Positions 1 through 6,137 of a stretch of DNA of 8,267 nt are shown piece by piece (position 1 is the first letter of the stretch; each line of letters starts with the position of its first letter). A program made the translations under genes and the position numbers. The DNA is taken from assembly GCA_947475795.1 (NCBI GenBank), contig CANJOX010000133.1, positions 1 to 8,267 on the forward strand. The letters are read 5' to 3'. Source of the stretch: Gemmatimonadota bacterium (lineage in GTDB: Bacteria; Gemmatimonadota; Gemmatimonadetes; Gemmatimonadales; Gemmatimonadaceae). The notes below the pieces were generated by a model. That model was not told the origin of the DNA and searched no databases. It was given only the letters and a program-made list of their open reading frames with translations.

Positions 1-110
1 CCTCTGCGCCCTCTGCCTCTCTGCGTGATCGGTTCTCGTGCGGTCCGGCGCCAAGGAACTGATTACGCGGAGGAACTGATCACGCGGAGGCGCAGAGGGC
101 GCAGAGAACG
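1..110. repeat. Degenerate inverted repeat with tandem arm-tip duplication
   Basis: The left arm (2-30, beginning CTCTGCGCCCTCTGC) and the right arm (78-106) are reverse complements at 26 of 29 positions, separated by 47 bases. In the spacer and right arm, a 17-base unit, GGAACTGATTACGCGGA (55-71), recurs immediately at 72-88 with one mismatch (T64 versus C81). This duplicates the tip of the right arm (GATYACGCGGA). The arms consist of CTCTGCG-type words that I recall as scattered intergenic repeats in several high-GC genomes; that memory is not verified here. The element sits just upstream of the lipoprotein gene and could fold as a long imperfect stem-loop. It may continue to the left of the window. 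The structure is seen directly; the label 'dispersed repeat' is inference. Confidence 0.7.
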
Positions 111-118
111 CAGCGGGT

Positions 119-148
119 TTGGCGGTGCGGTGTTCGACGGGGTACACT
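119..148 (+). promoter_or_regulatory. Possible promoter for the lipoprotein gene
   Basis: TTGGCG (119-124) and TACACT (143-148) are separated by 18 bases and each matches the housekeeping sigma-factor consensus at 4 of 6 positions. The -10-like box ends five bases before the ATG at 154, so transcription would begin at or very near the start codon and give a leaderless message. This agrees with the absence of a clear Shine-Dalgarno sequence, but weak boxes are common by chance. Confidence 0.3.
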
Positions 149-153
149 GGGGC

Positions 154-759
154 ATGCGAACTGTTTGTGTGTTTGAACGCGCGCGCCTGGGGGCTGTAAT
201 GGCGGCGGTGGTCGCCCTGGCCTGCGGCGGCGACGCCCCCAAGGTCGACGCGGCGGCCAGCAAACCTGCCGTCGCGGTCATGCCGCGGCCGGCCACGCCC
301 AGTGATTCGGCCTGCCCGCGCGACGGCACCTGGAAGCGGTGCGCCCTCGAAGACCGCGTGGTGAAGTCGGGGCTGGCGTTCAAGCCGGCCGGCGACTCGA
401 TGACCGTCGCGTATCTGCACGTCCCCGGGGTGCGCTACAAGATCGGGCTGACGGCGTCGATGGTGGCGTTCTTCTACGCGGACACGCTCGCGGCCGCGAA
501 GGACGTGACGGCGCTGGACCGCTTCCGGCTGACGCCGCGCGGCGACACGATCGGCGCCTGGCCGTCGGTGCCGAGCGACGTGATCTGGTCGGGGAATCTG
601 GTGGCGGTGCTGTTCGACGCCTCGGCCACCCAGATCGAGCGCCTCCGGCTGACGATTACGGCTGGGGCACCGCAGCCACTCAGCGACGCGGCCAAGGCGG
701 CGCAGGCCGCGGCGGACACGCCGACGGTGCAGAAGCTGCCATCGATGCCGGCCCGCTAG
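154..759 (+). CDS. Putative lipoprotein of unknown function
   Basis: This is a 201-residue protein with an N-terminal export signal: a short basic n-region (R9, R11), a hydrophobic stretch at 12-23, then V-A-L-A-C with the candidate lipidated cysteine at C24, followed by GGD. Ala rather than Leu at the -3 position makes the lipobox slightly atypical. Glycine at +2 would fit an outer-membrane fate in a diderm. The mature part has an Ala/Pro/Val-rich linker (about 27-50), then a compact domain at 54-170 with C54 and C63 (possible disulfide), VPGVRYKIG (90-98), AFFYADTLAAAKD (105-117) and a hydrophobic NLVAVLF strand (148-154). An Ala-rich tail ends the protein. The frame stays open back to position 25, but that extension runs through the repeat element and is Arg-rich, so ATG 154 is preferred; ATG 199 would leave too short a signal. 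The layout resembles small uncharacterised Gemmatimonadota lipoproteins as I recall them. No enzymatic motif is visible. Confidence 0.72.
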   Translation: MRTVCVFERARLGAVMAAVVALACGGDAPKVDAAASKPAVAVMPRPATPSDSACPRDGTWKRCALEDRVVKSGLAFKPAGDSMTVAYLHVPGVRYKIGLTASMVAFFYADTLAAAKDVTALDRFRLTPRGDTIGAWPSVPSDVIWSGNLVAVLFDASATQIERLRLTITAGAPQPLSDAAKAAQAAADTPTVQKLPSMPAR

Positions 760-793
760 CGTGCGGTTTTCGACACACTAACGGAACATTACT

Positions 794-829
794 GCGCCAT
801 GCATGCACCATTTGATACATGCATGGCGC
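794..829. terminator. Perfect 12-bp hairpin between convergent genes
   Basis: GCGCCATGCATG (794-805) and CATGCATGGCGC (818-829) are perfect reverse complements around a 12-base loop. The hairpin lies between the stops of the + strand lipoprotein gene (759) and the - strand HDOD gene (839), where a bidirectional terminator is expected. Neither side has a clear T-tract, so it may act only as a 3' stabiliser. Each arm also contains a short CATGCATG self-palindrome, so a protein-binding site is an alternative. Confidence 0.55.
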
Positions 830-838
830 CCGCGACTG

Positions 839-2074
839 CTATCGCCGGCCGGGGCCGCTGGACGGCGCCGGAGGGGTTTCGAGGGCCGCTCCCAACGCCT
901 CGGCCGTCCAGCTGATCGCGTTCGTATAGAACTCGCCGACCTTGTTCGGGTCGATTCCCATGGTCGTGGCGATCTCGGCCGCGTTCTCGAAGAGCCCGAG
1001 TTCGTACGATTCCGCGAAGGTGATTGCGTCGGCGTAGGGGCCGGCCCGCTCCAGCAGGGCGGCGTTCGCGTCGTCGCTGAGCACCACGCGCGACAGGATT
1101 TCCGGTAGCGGCATCCGGAACACCGCGTCGAGCAGGGAGAAAAGGCCCACCAGGAAGAGCGTCCCGGCGTCGCGGGACCCGCCGGCGAGCTGTTCGAGCA
1201 GCCGGCCGCGTTCGACGGCCTGCCGCACCAGTTCCTGATCGACCCCGTTGGACGACCGGCGTGCGGCGGCGACGGCCACGGCCAGCCAGCGCAGAAAGGC
1301 CGTGCGGCCGATGAGGCGGAGCGCCTGACCGATCGAGGAGACCCCGCGCATACCGACCGCCGCGGAGTTCACCAGGCGCAGCAGCTGAAAGGTGAGTACC
1401 GGGTCGGTGGAGATCACGTCTTCCAGCTGCCGGTCGTTCACGTTCTGGTCGCGCGCCATCCCCATCAGCCGCAGGGCGGCGACGGTCGACTGCGGCATGT
1501 TGGCCGACGGGAGCGGCTCGGGGCGGCTGAAAAACGCCCCCTGAAAGGCATCGAAGCCCAGGCCGAGGACCACTTCGTACTGCGAGAGGTCGTCGATCTG
1601 CGTGGCGATGAGCTTCGGCGCGTGCTTGCCGAAGCCCAGCGTGACGCGGTCGCAGATCCTGCCGATCGTGACCGCATCGTACGAGCGCACGTCGACTCGC
1701 ACCCACGAGACGTAGGCCGCCAGCGCCTCCGAGGGTGCCGGCGTTTCGCTCACGGCGTCGAGCGCCAGCAGCCCCCCGTACGCCCGGTAGCGGGCGACCG
1801 CCTCGACGAGGGCCTCATCGGCCTCGAGGTCCGGCGGCAGCATGACGATCGCGGAGCCCGGTTCAGCCACATGAAACGCATCGTCCAGCAGCAGGGCCCG
1901 CGAGCCGGCCACGAAGGCCGGCAGGCGGTTGCGCACCAGATCGAAGGTGCCACTGAGGAAGCTTTCGGCGAACCCGTGCTGTCCCGCTTCGGCCTCACGA
2001 AAACGGATGTCGTACCCGAGGAGGGCACCGGTCGTCCCGAAAACGGGCTGGCGAACGAGACTGAAGTCAGACAT
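839..2074 (-). CDS. EAL-like/HDOD domain signalling protein (YuxH/CdgJ type)
   Basis: This is a 411-residue cytoplasmic protein. Residues 1-190 form a degenerate EAL domain, opening with LVRQPVF (6-12) and GYDIRFR (20-26), the place where family members carry YELLFR. FQGAFFSRP (177-185) is the conserved end of the EAL fold. Catalytic features look lost: the EAL glutamate is Asp22, the DDFGT motif is reduced to LDAVSE (105-110), and the late Lys/Glu motif reads LIATQIDD (155-162). Phosphodiesterase activity is therefore unlikely. Residues about 200-400 form an HDOD domain with ISTDPVLTFQLLRLVNSA (221-238), SSIGQALRLIG (246-256) and a W263 region, and without catalytic His-Asp pairs. Such proteins are known as c-di-GMP-linked or motility/stress signalling scaffolds. 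ATG 2074 matches the usual family N-terminus; a GTG at 2176 would add 34 atypical residues. No clear Shine-Dalgarno is seen. It is transcribed divergently from the zinc-finger HTH gene. Confidence 0.9.
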   Translation of the reverse strand: MSDFSLVRQPVFGTTGALLGYDIRFREAEAGQHGFAESFLSGTFDLVRNRLPAFVAGSRALLLDDAFHVAEPGSAIVMLPPDLEADEALVEAVARYRAYGGLLALDAVSETPAPSEALAAYVSWVRVDVRSYDAVTIGRICDRVTLGFGKHAPKLIATQIDDLSQYEVVLGLGFDAFQGAFFSRPEPLPSANMPQSTVAALRLMGMARDQNVNDRQLEDVISTDPVLTFQLLRLVNSAAVGMRGVSSIGQALRLIGRTAFLRWLAVAVAAARRSSNGVDQELVRQAVERGRLLEQLAGGSRDAGTLFLVGLFSLLDAVFRMPLPEILSRVVLSDDANAALLERAGPYADAITFAESYELGLFENAAEIATTMGIDPNKVGEFYTNAISWTAEALGAALETPPAPSSGPGRR

Positions 2075-2163
2075 TGGGCTGGGTGGAACGCGAAGCAGGG
2101 GTGGCGCAGACGGCGTCGTCGTAGCGACTCTAAGACGATCCAACTGCCTGCGAGACACTCTTT

Positions 2164-2182
2164 GTCGGGACGTCACCCCGAC
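2164..2182. promoter_or_regulatory. Small dyad in the divergent intergenic region
   Basis: GTCGGG (2164-2169) and CCCGAC (2177-2182) form a 6-bp dyad around a 7-base centre (ACGTCAC). It lies between the divergent HDOD and HTH genes (2075-2214), about 33 bases before the HTH start. The position suits an operator, possibly autoregulatory because the neighbour is a DNA-binding protein. A dyad this short is frequent by chance in GC-rich DNA, and I could not place convincing -35/-10 boxes for either gene here. Confidence 0.25.
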
Positions 2183-2214
2183 GACGCGTGTCCGGTCATT
2201 TTTCCTGGTGTTTC

Positions 2215-2709
2215 ATGAGCCTGACGACGCTCGACGGGAGCCTCCACCGCGGCTGCGGTGGACGGTACGCGCTGCAGACTGAATCGGTCACCATGCGGAT
2301 CAGCGGCATGGCGGCGGACGTCTCGCGCGAATTCTATCGCTGCGAGAAGTGTGCGCACGAGAACCGCACGATCGATCAGCGTGATCTGGCGGAGAAGTCT
2401 GCCACCGAACAGATCCGCGCCGCCCACGCGTTGCTGGCCCCGAAGGCGATCCGGCAGCTCCGGGAATCGCTGGGGTTGACCATCCCGCAGTTCGCCGATC
2501 TGTGCTACGGCACGCCGAAGGGGATCGTCGAGGGGTGGGAGAAGGGCCGATACCTGCAGAACCGCGAGGCCGATGCGCTGATCCGCGGGCTGCTGGATCG
2601 CGAGACGCTGGAGAAGCGCGCGGCCAAAGCGGGGGTCACGTTGCCGGCGTTGCCGGACGCGGTGGTCGAACCGGTGGTCGAACCGGCGCACGACGCGGTG
2701 CCGGCCTGA
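2215..2709 (+). CDS. Zinc-finger/HTH regulator, MqsA-antitoxin-like
   Basis: This is a 164-residue protein with the MqsA/YgiT-type layout. The N-terminal zinc site is a variant, His11-x2-Cys14 paired with Cys43-x2-Cys46, instead of two CxxC pairs. A helical linker (about 52-72) follows. The HTH region at about 74-125 includes LLAPKAIRQLRESLGLTIPQ (73-92), FADLCYGT and VEGWEKGR (105-112), the last matching the conserved 'xYEKG' helix end of the HTH_3/XRE class. The tail is Pro/Val/Glu-rich with a short VVEP duplication (150-157). ATG 2215 keeps the HxxC half of the zinc site; the internal ATG at 2293 would lose it and the upstream GTG at 2188 adds nothing recognisable. No MqsR-like toxin gene adjoins it, so it is better regarded as a stand-alone transcription factor. 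The DUF4256 gene begins 42 bases downstream and may share its transcript. Confidence 0.8.
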   Translation: MSLTTLDGSLHRGCGGRYALQTESVTMRISGMAADVSREFYRCEKCAHENRTIDQRDLAEKSATEQIRAAHALLAPKAIRQLRESLGLTIPQFADLCYGTPKGIVEGWEKGRYLQNREADALIRGLLDRETLEKRAAKAGVTLPALPDAVVEPVVEPAHDAVPA

Positions 2710-2751
2710 CCACACGGGTCGTGCGCCTTCTCTCCGACGCTGCCAAGAGCC

Positions 2752-3303
2752 ATGCCGCTGTCCCCCGACGACCGTGACGCCCTCGTGGCGATCCTGGCGA
2801 CCCGCTTTGCCGCACATCCCGCGCGCCACCCGGGGATCGCCTGGGGTGACGTGCTGGCGCGGCTTGACCGTACCCCGGCGGCGCTGCCGGCGCTGCAGGC
2901 GATGGAACAGACCGGCGGTGAGCCCGATGTGATCGGCGTCGACGCCGCCACGGGCCACGTGCTGTTCTGCGATTGCGCAGCCGAGAGCCCGGCCGGGCGC
3001 CGGAGTCTGTGCTACGATGGGGCGGCGCTGGACGGCCGCAAGGAGAACAAGCCGGCCGGCAGTGCGGTGGCGATGGCGGCCGCCATGGGGGTGTCGCTGC
3101 TCAACGAAGTGCAGTACGCCGCGCTGCAGGCGCTCGGGCCCGTCGATCTGAAGACCTCGAGCTGGCTCAGTACGCCGGCGGATGTCCGCGCGCTCGGCGG
3201 CGCTCTCTTCGGCGACTGTCGCTTCGGTCGCGTGTTCACGTACCACAATGGCGCGGCGTCGTACTACGCCGCGCGGGGCTTCCGCGGCATCCTGTCCGTG
3301 TGA
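2752..3303 (+). CDS. DUF4256 family protein
   Basis: This is a 183-residue soluble protein covering the full length of the DUF4256 family, recognised from recalled conserved blocks: GGEPDVIG (55-62), DCAAESPAGRRSLCYD (74-89), AMAAAMGVSLL (107-117), KTSSWLSTPADVRALGG (134-150) and YHNGAASYYAARGFRG (164-179). The function of the family is not known to me. The dense conservation of Asp, Glu, Ser, Arg and Tyr residues suggests a ligand-binding or enzymatic pocket, but that is inference. No signal peptide or membrane segment is present. ATG 2752 is the natural start because the family begins with a short helix before the TRF segment (17-19); a weak AAGAG lies just upstream. It follows the HTH gene by 42 bases, and a hairpin immediately after its stop separates it from the ABC operon. 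Confidence 0.88.
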   Translation: MPLSPDDRDALVAILATRFAAHPARHPGIAWGDVLARLDRTPAALPALQAMEQTGGEPDVIGVDAATGHVLFCDCAAESPAGRRSLCYDGAALDGRKENKPAGSAVAMAAAMGVSLLNEVQYAALQALGPVDLKTSSWLSTPADVRALGGALFGDCRFGRVFTYHNGAASYYAARGFRGILSV

Positions 3304-3333
3304 GCGCGTCGGTGTGGCAGATTACCGACGTGC
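3304..3333. terminator. Hairpin after the DUF4256 stop codon
   Basis: GCGCGTCGGT (3304-3313) pairs with ACCGACGTGC (3324-3333), giving 10 bp with one G-T wobble at 3306/3331 around a 10-base loop. It starts at the base following the TGA. There is no T-tract, so it could be a weak or factor-assisted terminator, an mRNA stabiliser, or an attenuator before the ABC operon that begins at 3380. Confidence 0.5.
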
Positions 3334-3379
3334 CGTTCCGCCGTCCGCGTGTGTCCGGCCCGTCTTTGACCCTGGTGCT

Positions 3380-4318
3380 ATGGCCGCCTCCCTCATTGCG
3401 ACGCACGCGCTGACGCGGCACTACGGCGCCGTCACCGCACTCGATGCGCTGACGGTGTCCATCCTCCCCGGCATCACGGGGCTGGTGGGCGCCAACGGTG
3501 CGGGGAAGAGCACGCTGGTCAAAATCCTGCTGGGGCTGCTCGATGCCACCGGTGGATCAGCGGAGGTGATGGGGCACGATGTGGCGCGCGAGGGTGGCGC
3601 GATCCGGGCGCTCGTGGGCTACATGCCCGAGCACGATTGTCTGCCCCCCGAGATGACGGCCACGGAGTTCGTCGCGCTGATGGCGCGCTGTTCGGGCTTG
3701 CCCGCCACGGCCTCGCGTGAACGCGCGGCGGAAGTGCTGCGGCACGTGGGACTCTTCGAGGAGCGCTACCGGCCGATGGGGGGCTACTCCACGGGGATGG
3801 CGCAGCGGGTGAAACTCGCGCAGGCACTGGTGCACGATCCGCGCATCCTGATCCTTGACGAGCCCACCAACGGCCTCGATCCGGCGGGGCGCGACGAGAT
3901 GCTCGCGCTGATTGCGCGCACGGGGCGCGAGTTCGGCATGTCGGTGCTGGTGTCGTCGCACCTGCTGGGCGAACTGGAGCGCATCTGCGAGCATGTGGTG
4001 CTGATCGATGCCGGCCGGCTGGTGCGTGCCGAGCGTCTGGGCGCGCTCACTGGCGTGACGGGCACGCTGGTGGTGGAAGTGGACGGTGACGTGGATGCCT
4101 TTGCGGCGGCCCTGACGGCCCACGGACTCGTGGTCCAGCACGACCGGGTGCGCGTGCTGGTGGAATTGCCCCCCGGCGACGATGCGGAGAGCACCGCCCG
4201 CCTGCGCGCCATCCACGATGTGGTGCGCGACGTGGCCGTGGCGAACGACGTGGGGGTGCTGCGCATCGCCCGTCGCCGCAGCCATCTCGAAGACCTGTTC
4301 GCGGGGACGGCCTCGTGA
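3380..4318 (+). CDS. ABC-2-type transporter ATP-binding protein (first)
   Basis: This is a 312-residue ATPase of the CcmA/NatA-like class that energises ABC-2 exporters. Visible motifs are Walker A GANGAGKST (37-45), a Q-loop region YMPEHD with Glu84 where Gln is canonical, the signature YSTGMAQR (136-143), Walker B ILILDEP (156-162), D-loop GLDP (165-168) and the switch His194 in SSH. The C-terminal part (about 225-312) is the variable accessory region found in many such subunits and ends in an SHLEDLF motif typical of the class. ATG 3380 gives the standard N-terminus; the frame is open farther upstream, but that part overlaps the DUF4256 gene and lacks homology. A TTGACC string 10 bases before the ATG is too close to act as a -35 box. 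The stop overlaps the following permease start as GTGA, implying translational coupling. The substrate cannot be deduced. Confidence 0.93.
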   Translation: MAASLIATHALTRHYGAVTALDALTVSILPGITGLVGANGAGKSTLVKILLGLLDATGGSAEVMGHDVAREGGAIRALVGYMPEHDCLPPEMTATEFVALMARCSGLPATASRERAAEVLRHVGLFEERYRPMGGYSTGMAQRVKLAQALVHDPRILILDEPTNGLDPAGRDEMLALIARTGREFGMSVLVSSHLLGELERICEHVVLIDAGRLVRAERLGALTGVTGTLVVEVDGDVDAFAAALTAHGLVVQHDRVRVLVELPPGDDAESTARLRAIHDVVRDVAVANDVGVLRIARRRSHLEDLFAGTAS

Positions 4319-4359
4319 GCGCGCCCTCCGTGAGTGCGCCCTCCGTGAGCGCGCCGATG
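4315..4359 (+). repeat. Three tandem 15-bp units at the permease start
   Basis: Units at 4315-4329 (GTGAGCGCGCCCTCC), 4330-4344 (one change, C to T) and 4345-4359 (diverging in the last four bases) encode a repeated (V/M)SAPS-like peptide. Each unit begins with an in-frame GTG and carries an embedded GTGA, the same string that forms the stop/start overlap with the upstream ATPase. The repeat length is a multiple of three, so copy changes would not shift the frame. Confidence 0.85.
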
Positions 4360-5223
4360 CCGCAGGCCACGACGATTCACGACCTTGGCTACCAGCGCTA
4401 CGACGGGGCGCGTGAGGGCGCGCGCGGGGCGCGACGCGCGCTGTTCTGGCAGGGGTTCCGCGGCATGTTCGGCGTGGGCCGTCCGGCCCGGGCGAAGGCG
4501 ATTCCGGTGTTCCTGATCGCGGTGTCGCTGCTGCCGTGTCTGGGCGCACTCGTGGCGTCGTCGGCCACGCAGGGACAGATGCCGATCACGTATGCGGGCT
4601 TCATCGGGCCAGCGCTGCTCCTGCACGTGCTCTTTGCCGCAGCGCAGGCGCCGGAGGTGCTGAGCCGCGATCAGCAGCACCGCGTGCTCCCCCTCATTTT
4701 CACGCGCGACGTCACCCGGCTGCAGTACGCCGCCGCGCGTCTGGCTGCGGTGTTGTGTGCCATGCTGGTGGTGACGGGTGCGCCGCTGCTGCTGCTGACC
4801 GTGGGGCAGATCGGGATCGCGGCCGATCCGGCGGCGGCCGTTGTGCTCTTGGCGCCGAAGGCCGCGCCGGCGTTGCTGCAGGGGACGCTCACGGCGTGGG
4901 TGATCGGTGGTCTCGCGTCGGCGTTGGCCTCGCTGACGGCGCGGCGCGCGTATGCATCGGCGTCGATCATCGGAGTGTTTCTCACCGCTGCCGCTGTCTC
5001 GGCCGGTCTGGACGATCTCACCGGCATCTCGTCCGTGGTGGCCGACCTGATCGACCCGATCCGCTCGCTCAACACCATGCTGCGCATCCTGTTCGACGAA
5101 CCGACGCGCGCGATGGAGTTCACACCGCCGCCATCGTTGTGGGTCTTTGTCGCGATGGCCCTCGCGCTCGGCGCGGTGGGCGTGGCCGCCACGTGCTGGC
5201 GGATCCGCCGGGTGCGCGTATGA
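4315..5223 (+). CDS. ABC-2-type transporter permease (first)
   Basis: This is a 302-residue integral inner-membrane protein with about six hydrophobic segments, near 62-82, 96-111, 139-165, 185-205, 214-232 and 276-296. The N-terminal cytoplasmic segment contains IHDLGYQRYDG (21-31), a motif I associate with ABC-2 permeases of this type. The loop SRDQQHRVLPLIFTRDVTR (117-135), between the second and third hydrophobic segments, matches the conserved 'E/D..G.L..L...P..R' region of the superfamily. The GTG at 4315 overlaps the ATPase stop by four bases and is preceded by a purine-rich GGGGACGG, so it is taken as the start. In-frame GTGs at 4330 and 4345 and an ATG at 4357 are alternatives, because the first 14 codons lie in a tandem repeat. 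It presumably pairs with the second permease and the two ATPases. The stop overlaps the next start as ATGA. Confidence 0.87.
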   Translation: MSAPSVSAPSVSAPMPQATTIHDLGYQRYDGAREGARGARRALFWQGFRGMFGVGRPARAKAIPVFLIAVSLLPCLGALVASSATQGQMPITYAGFIGPALLLHVLFAAAQAPEVLSRDQQHRVLPLIFTRDVTRLQYAAARLAAVLCAMLVVTGAPLLLLTVGQIGIAADPAAAVVLLAPKAAPALLQGTLTAWVIGGLASALASLTARRAYASASIIGVFLTAAAVSAGLDDLTGISSVVADLIDPIRSLNTMLRILFDEPTRAMEFTPPPSLWVFVAMALALGAVGVAATCWRIRRVRV

Positions 5224-6137
5224 CCGCGCCGCCGCTGGTGTTCGATCGCGTGTCGCATTGGTACGGCGACGTGGTCGCGGTGAACGATGTGACCTGCACG
5301 ATTGACGCGGGCATCACCGGGCTGTTGGGCCCGAACGGTGCGGGGAAGAGCACGCTGCTGCAGATGGCCGCCGGCTTGCTGGCCCCGTCGGGCGGCACGG
5401 TGCAGGTGTACGGCGAGTCGCCAGTGGGCCGGCCGTCGATCTTCCGCCGGGTGGCGCTGGTGCCGGAGCGCGAAGCGCTGCCGCCGATGCTGTCGGCGCG
5501 TGCGTTCGTGGAGGCGCGCGCCACGCTGCTGGGGCTGCGCGATCCGCGGGGCGCGGCCACACGCGCGCTCACGATGGTGGAGATGGACACCGTGGCCGAC
5601 CGCGCGGTCGGCGGCTTCAGCAAAGGCATGCGGCAGCGCACCAAGCTCGCGGCGGCGCTGGTGCACGAACCGACGCTGGTACTGCTCGACGAGCCATTCA
5701 ATGGACTCGATCCGCGGCAGCGGTTGCACATGATGCGCCTGCTCGAGGCGCGCGCCGATGAGGGAACGGCGGTGTTGCTCAGCTCGCACATCCTCGAGGA
5801 AATCGAAGGGGTGGCGTCGCGCATTCTGGTGATGTTGTCGGGGCGTCTGGCCGCGAGCGGCGATCATCGCACGCTACGGCGCCTGATGACCGACCGACCG
5901 CACACCGTGCGGTTGCGCTCCACCGACGACCGCGCGCTGGCTGCGGCGCTGCTGCACGCGCCGATCGTGCTGGGCGTGGATATCGAGCCGCAGTCGTTGT
6001 TGATCCGCACCGCCGACTACACCGGCTTCGCGCGTCATGTCGCCCGCGCGGCACAGCAGGCCTCGATTACGCTGCTCGAAGTGCAACCCATGGATGAGTC
6101 GTTGGAACACGTATTCGCCTATCTGGTGGCCCGATGA
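5220..6137 (+). CDS. ABC-2-type transporter ATP-binding protein (second)
   Basis: This is a 305-residue ATPase paralogous to the one encoded at 3380-4318. Motifs are Walker A GPNGAGKST (37-45), a Q-loop region LVPERE with Glu83 in place of Gln, the signature FSKGMRQR (133-140), Walker B LVLLDEP (153-159), D-loop GLDP (162-165) and switch His190 in SSH. The C-terminal region (about 225-305) ends with MDESLEHVFAYLVAR, the usual end of this class. Its accessory region differs in sequence from that of the first ATPase, so the two are not recent copies. The ATG overlaps the preceding permease stop as ATGA, and its own stop overlaps the next start in the same way. This supports one polycistronic message. 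The two ATPases could form a heterodimer serving both permeases, or each could pair with its adjacent permease; the sequence does not decide between these. Confidence 0.93.
   Translation: MTAPPLVFDRVSHWYGDVVAVNDVTCTIDAGITGLLGPNGAGKSTLLQMAAGLLAPSGGTVQVYGESPVGRPSIFRRVALVPEREALPPMLSARAFVEARATLLGLRDPRGAATRALTMVEMDTVADRAVGGFSKGMRQRTKLAAALVHEPTLVLLDEPFNGLDPRQRLHMMRLLEARADEGTAVLLSSHILEEIEGVASRILVMLSGRLAASGDHRTLRRLMTDRPHTVRLRSTDDRALAAALLHAPIVLGVDIEPQSLLIRTADYTGFARHVARAAQQASITLLEVQPMDESLEHVFAYLVAR

Noticed and set aside
55..88. CRISPR-like or iteron-like direct repeats
   Set aside because: Only two adjacent 17-base units without spacers; better explained as duplication of the inverted-repeat arm tip.
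2173..3246. Antisense open frame (357 codons) opposite the HTH and DUF4256 genes
   Set aside because: Low-complexity Arg/His/Gln-rich composition, while the + strand frames carry unmistakable family motifs.
2215..3303. Toxin-antitoxin module formed by the MqsA-like protein and DUF4256
   Set aside because: DUF4256 has no toxin-like features and is larger than the usual toxin partners, and no MqsR/HigB-like gene is present.
3366..3371. TTGACC as a -35 box for the ABC operon
   Set aside because: It lies only about 8-14 bases before the ATG at 3380, leaving no room for a -10 box and a transcription start.
4671..5867. Long antisense open frame (398 codons) opposite the first permease and second ATPase
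   Set aside because: It is rich in Arg, Ala, His and Gln with no recognisable domain and lies opposite clear ABC genes. It is a shadow of high-GC codon use.
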